Source: Bacteroidales bacterium
Lineage (GTDB): Bacteria > Bacteroidota > Bacteroidia > Bacteroidales > UBA10428
Length of the DNA stretch: 6,367 nt
Direction of reading: 5' to 3'
NCBI GenBank assembly: GCA_016926235.1
Contig: JAFGOZ010000617.1
Location: forward strand, 1 to 6,367
Shown: positions 6,048 through 6,367 of the stretch, piece by piece
Numbering within the stretch: position 1 is the first letter of the stretch
Layout: the number at the start of each line of letters is the position of its first letter
Translations under genes and position numbers: made by a program
The notes under the pieces: model-generated
The model's database searches: none
The model's input: only the letters and a program-made list of their open reading frames with translations
What the model was told of the DNA's origin: nothing

Positions 6048-6290
6048 TTATTTATTCTATAACTTTATAATACTGCTTATTACAAGGTTTTGCATAACAT
6101 ATTGGTTTGTTCTATTGTATTCCTCCTTTCCAATTTTGCCAGAATAGCACACTCTGTAATTAACACACAGTCTTATATTTACAGCGATCCTAACAACATA
6201 TTACCTCGCTGTGTTGCTACCCTTATTCTTCTTCTTCTCTTACTCCTTTATCTTCCTTTCTTCTTTCTTTCTCTTCTTATTGGAAAAAAC
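6048..6290. other. Gene-poor upstream region of the Rha gene
   Basis: I see no credible gene here. The segment is AT-rich next to the Rha start, then holds an inverted repeat (6181-6212) and a long pyrimidine run on the plus strand (about 6221-6280). The plus-strand open frame across it becomes a Leu/Phe run only because of that pyrimidine tract and has no family match that I recognise. It probably contains the Rha promoter, but no confident promoter boxes could be assigned. Confidence 0.55.
6181..6212. repeat. Inverted repeat ACAGCGA / TCGCTGT
   Basis: ACAGCGA (6181-6187) and TCGCTGT (6206-6212) are perfect inverted copies 18 bp apart, centred about 150 bp upstream of the Rha ATG. AACACA nearby at about 6163 and TGTGTT at about 6210-6215 form a looser second pair. 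There is no T-tract, so it is not a terminator. It could be an operator for a dimeric regulator; this is inference. Confidence 0.4.
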
Positions 6291-6361
6291 GGACAAATTG
6301 ACCACCAAATCGCAAATTAAACAGACCTCCTAATCGCAGGGTATTTTGACCCCCTTCCGCA
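6291..6361 (+). repeat. Three ~24-bp direct repeats resembling an IS21-family end
   Basis: Three units follow each other without gaps: 6291-6314, 6315-6338 and 6339-6361. They are 24, 24 and 23 bp long and share a core GACCnCC followed by (A/T)T(C)CGCA: TTGACCACC..ATCGCA, CAGACCTCC..ATCGCA and TTGACCCCC..TCCGCA. A fourth unit may begin at 6362 (GATCAA). Multiple imperfect repeats with GACCC and CGCA cores at the element ends, upstream of istA, are typical of IS21-family elements in Bacteroidota. If so, the outer tip may be near 6281 (TGGAAAAA) and the transposase lies to the right of the window. Confidence 0.5.
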
Positions 6362-6367
6362 GATCAA

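Noticed and set aside
6090..6320. Plus-strand frame with a Leu/Phe-rich, membrane-like stretch
   Set aside because: The hydrophobic run comes from a pyrimidine-rich tract, and the frame runs into the repeat units at 6291; no family or ribosome site supports it.
490..6367. Second copy of the tRNA 3' end, integrase gene, CRISPR array
   Set aside because: I looked for these as island or defence markers and found none in the window.

Overview
The window looks like the edge of an accessory region in a Bacteroidota-type chromosome. I infer the host group from four things: a GH29 alpha-L-fucosidase, starts without Shine-Dalgarno sequences, Rha and KilA-N genes of the kind common in Bacteroidota, and a tRNA gene with no encoded CCA. 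The host is not proven.

Positions 1-363 carry the end of the fucosidase gene. Its G+C is about 50% by rough hand count and it probably belongs to the stable chromosome. A tRNA-Val(GAC) follows at 415-489, then a hairpin with a T-tract and a tandem pair of 11-bp repeats. After this the DNA becomes AT-rich and the genes become defence- and phage-type. This is the usual layout of an island anchored at a tRNA, although no integrase and no second att copy lie in the window.

Positions 4946 down to 605 hold three closely spaced minus-strand genes, in transcription order. First is a 1058-residue single-chain restriction-modification enzyme of the type IIG / type ISP-like class, with an N-terminal PD-(D/E)xK nuclease, an N6-adenine methyltransferase and a C-terminal specificity region. 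Thirty bases later comes a stand-alone Mrr-like PD-(D/E)xK endonuclease. Twenty-two bases after that comes a HEPN-domain protein with an intact R-x4-H ribonuclease motif and an N-terminal Gly-Ile repeat. A DNA-modifying nuclease, a second DNA nuclease and a putative RNase in one apparent operon form a candidate composite anti-phage system. This is the most interesting content of the window.

Positions 5102-5634 hold two degraded KilA-N domain copies in tandem on the plus strand, broken by frameshifts and stops. An intact Rha-family phage regulatory gene converges on them from the minus strand and ends 2 bp away. The last ~320 bases have no credible gene. They contain an inverted repeat, a long pyrimidine tract and, at the right edge, three ~24-bp direct repeats that resemble the end of an IS21-family element.
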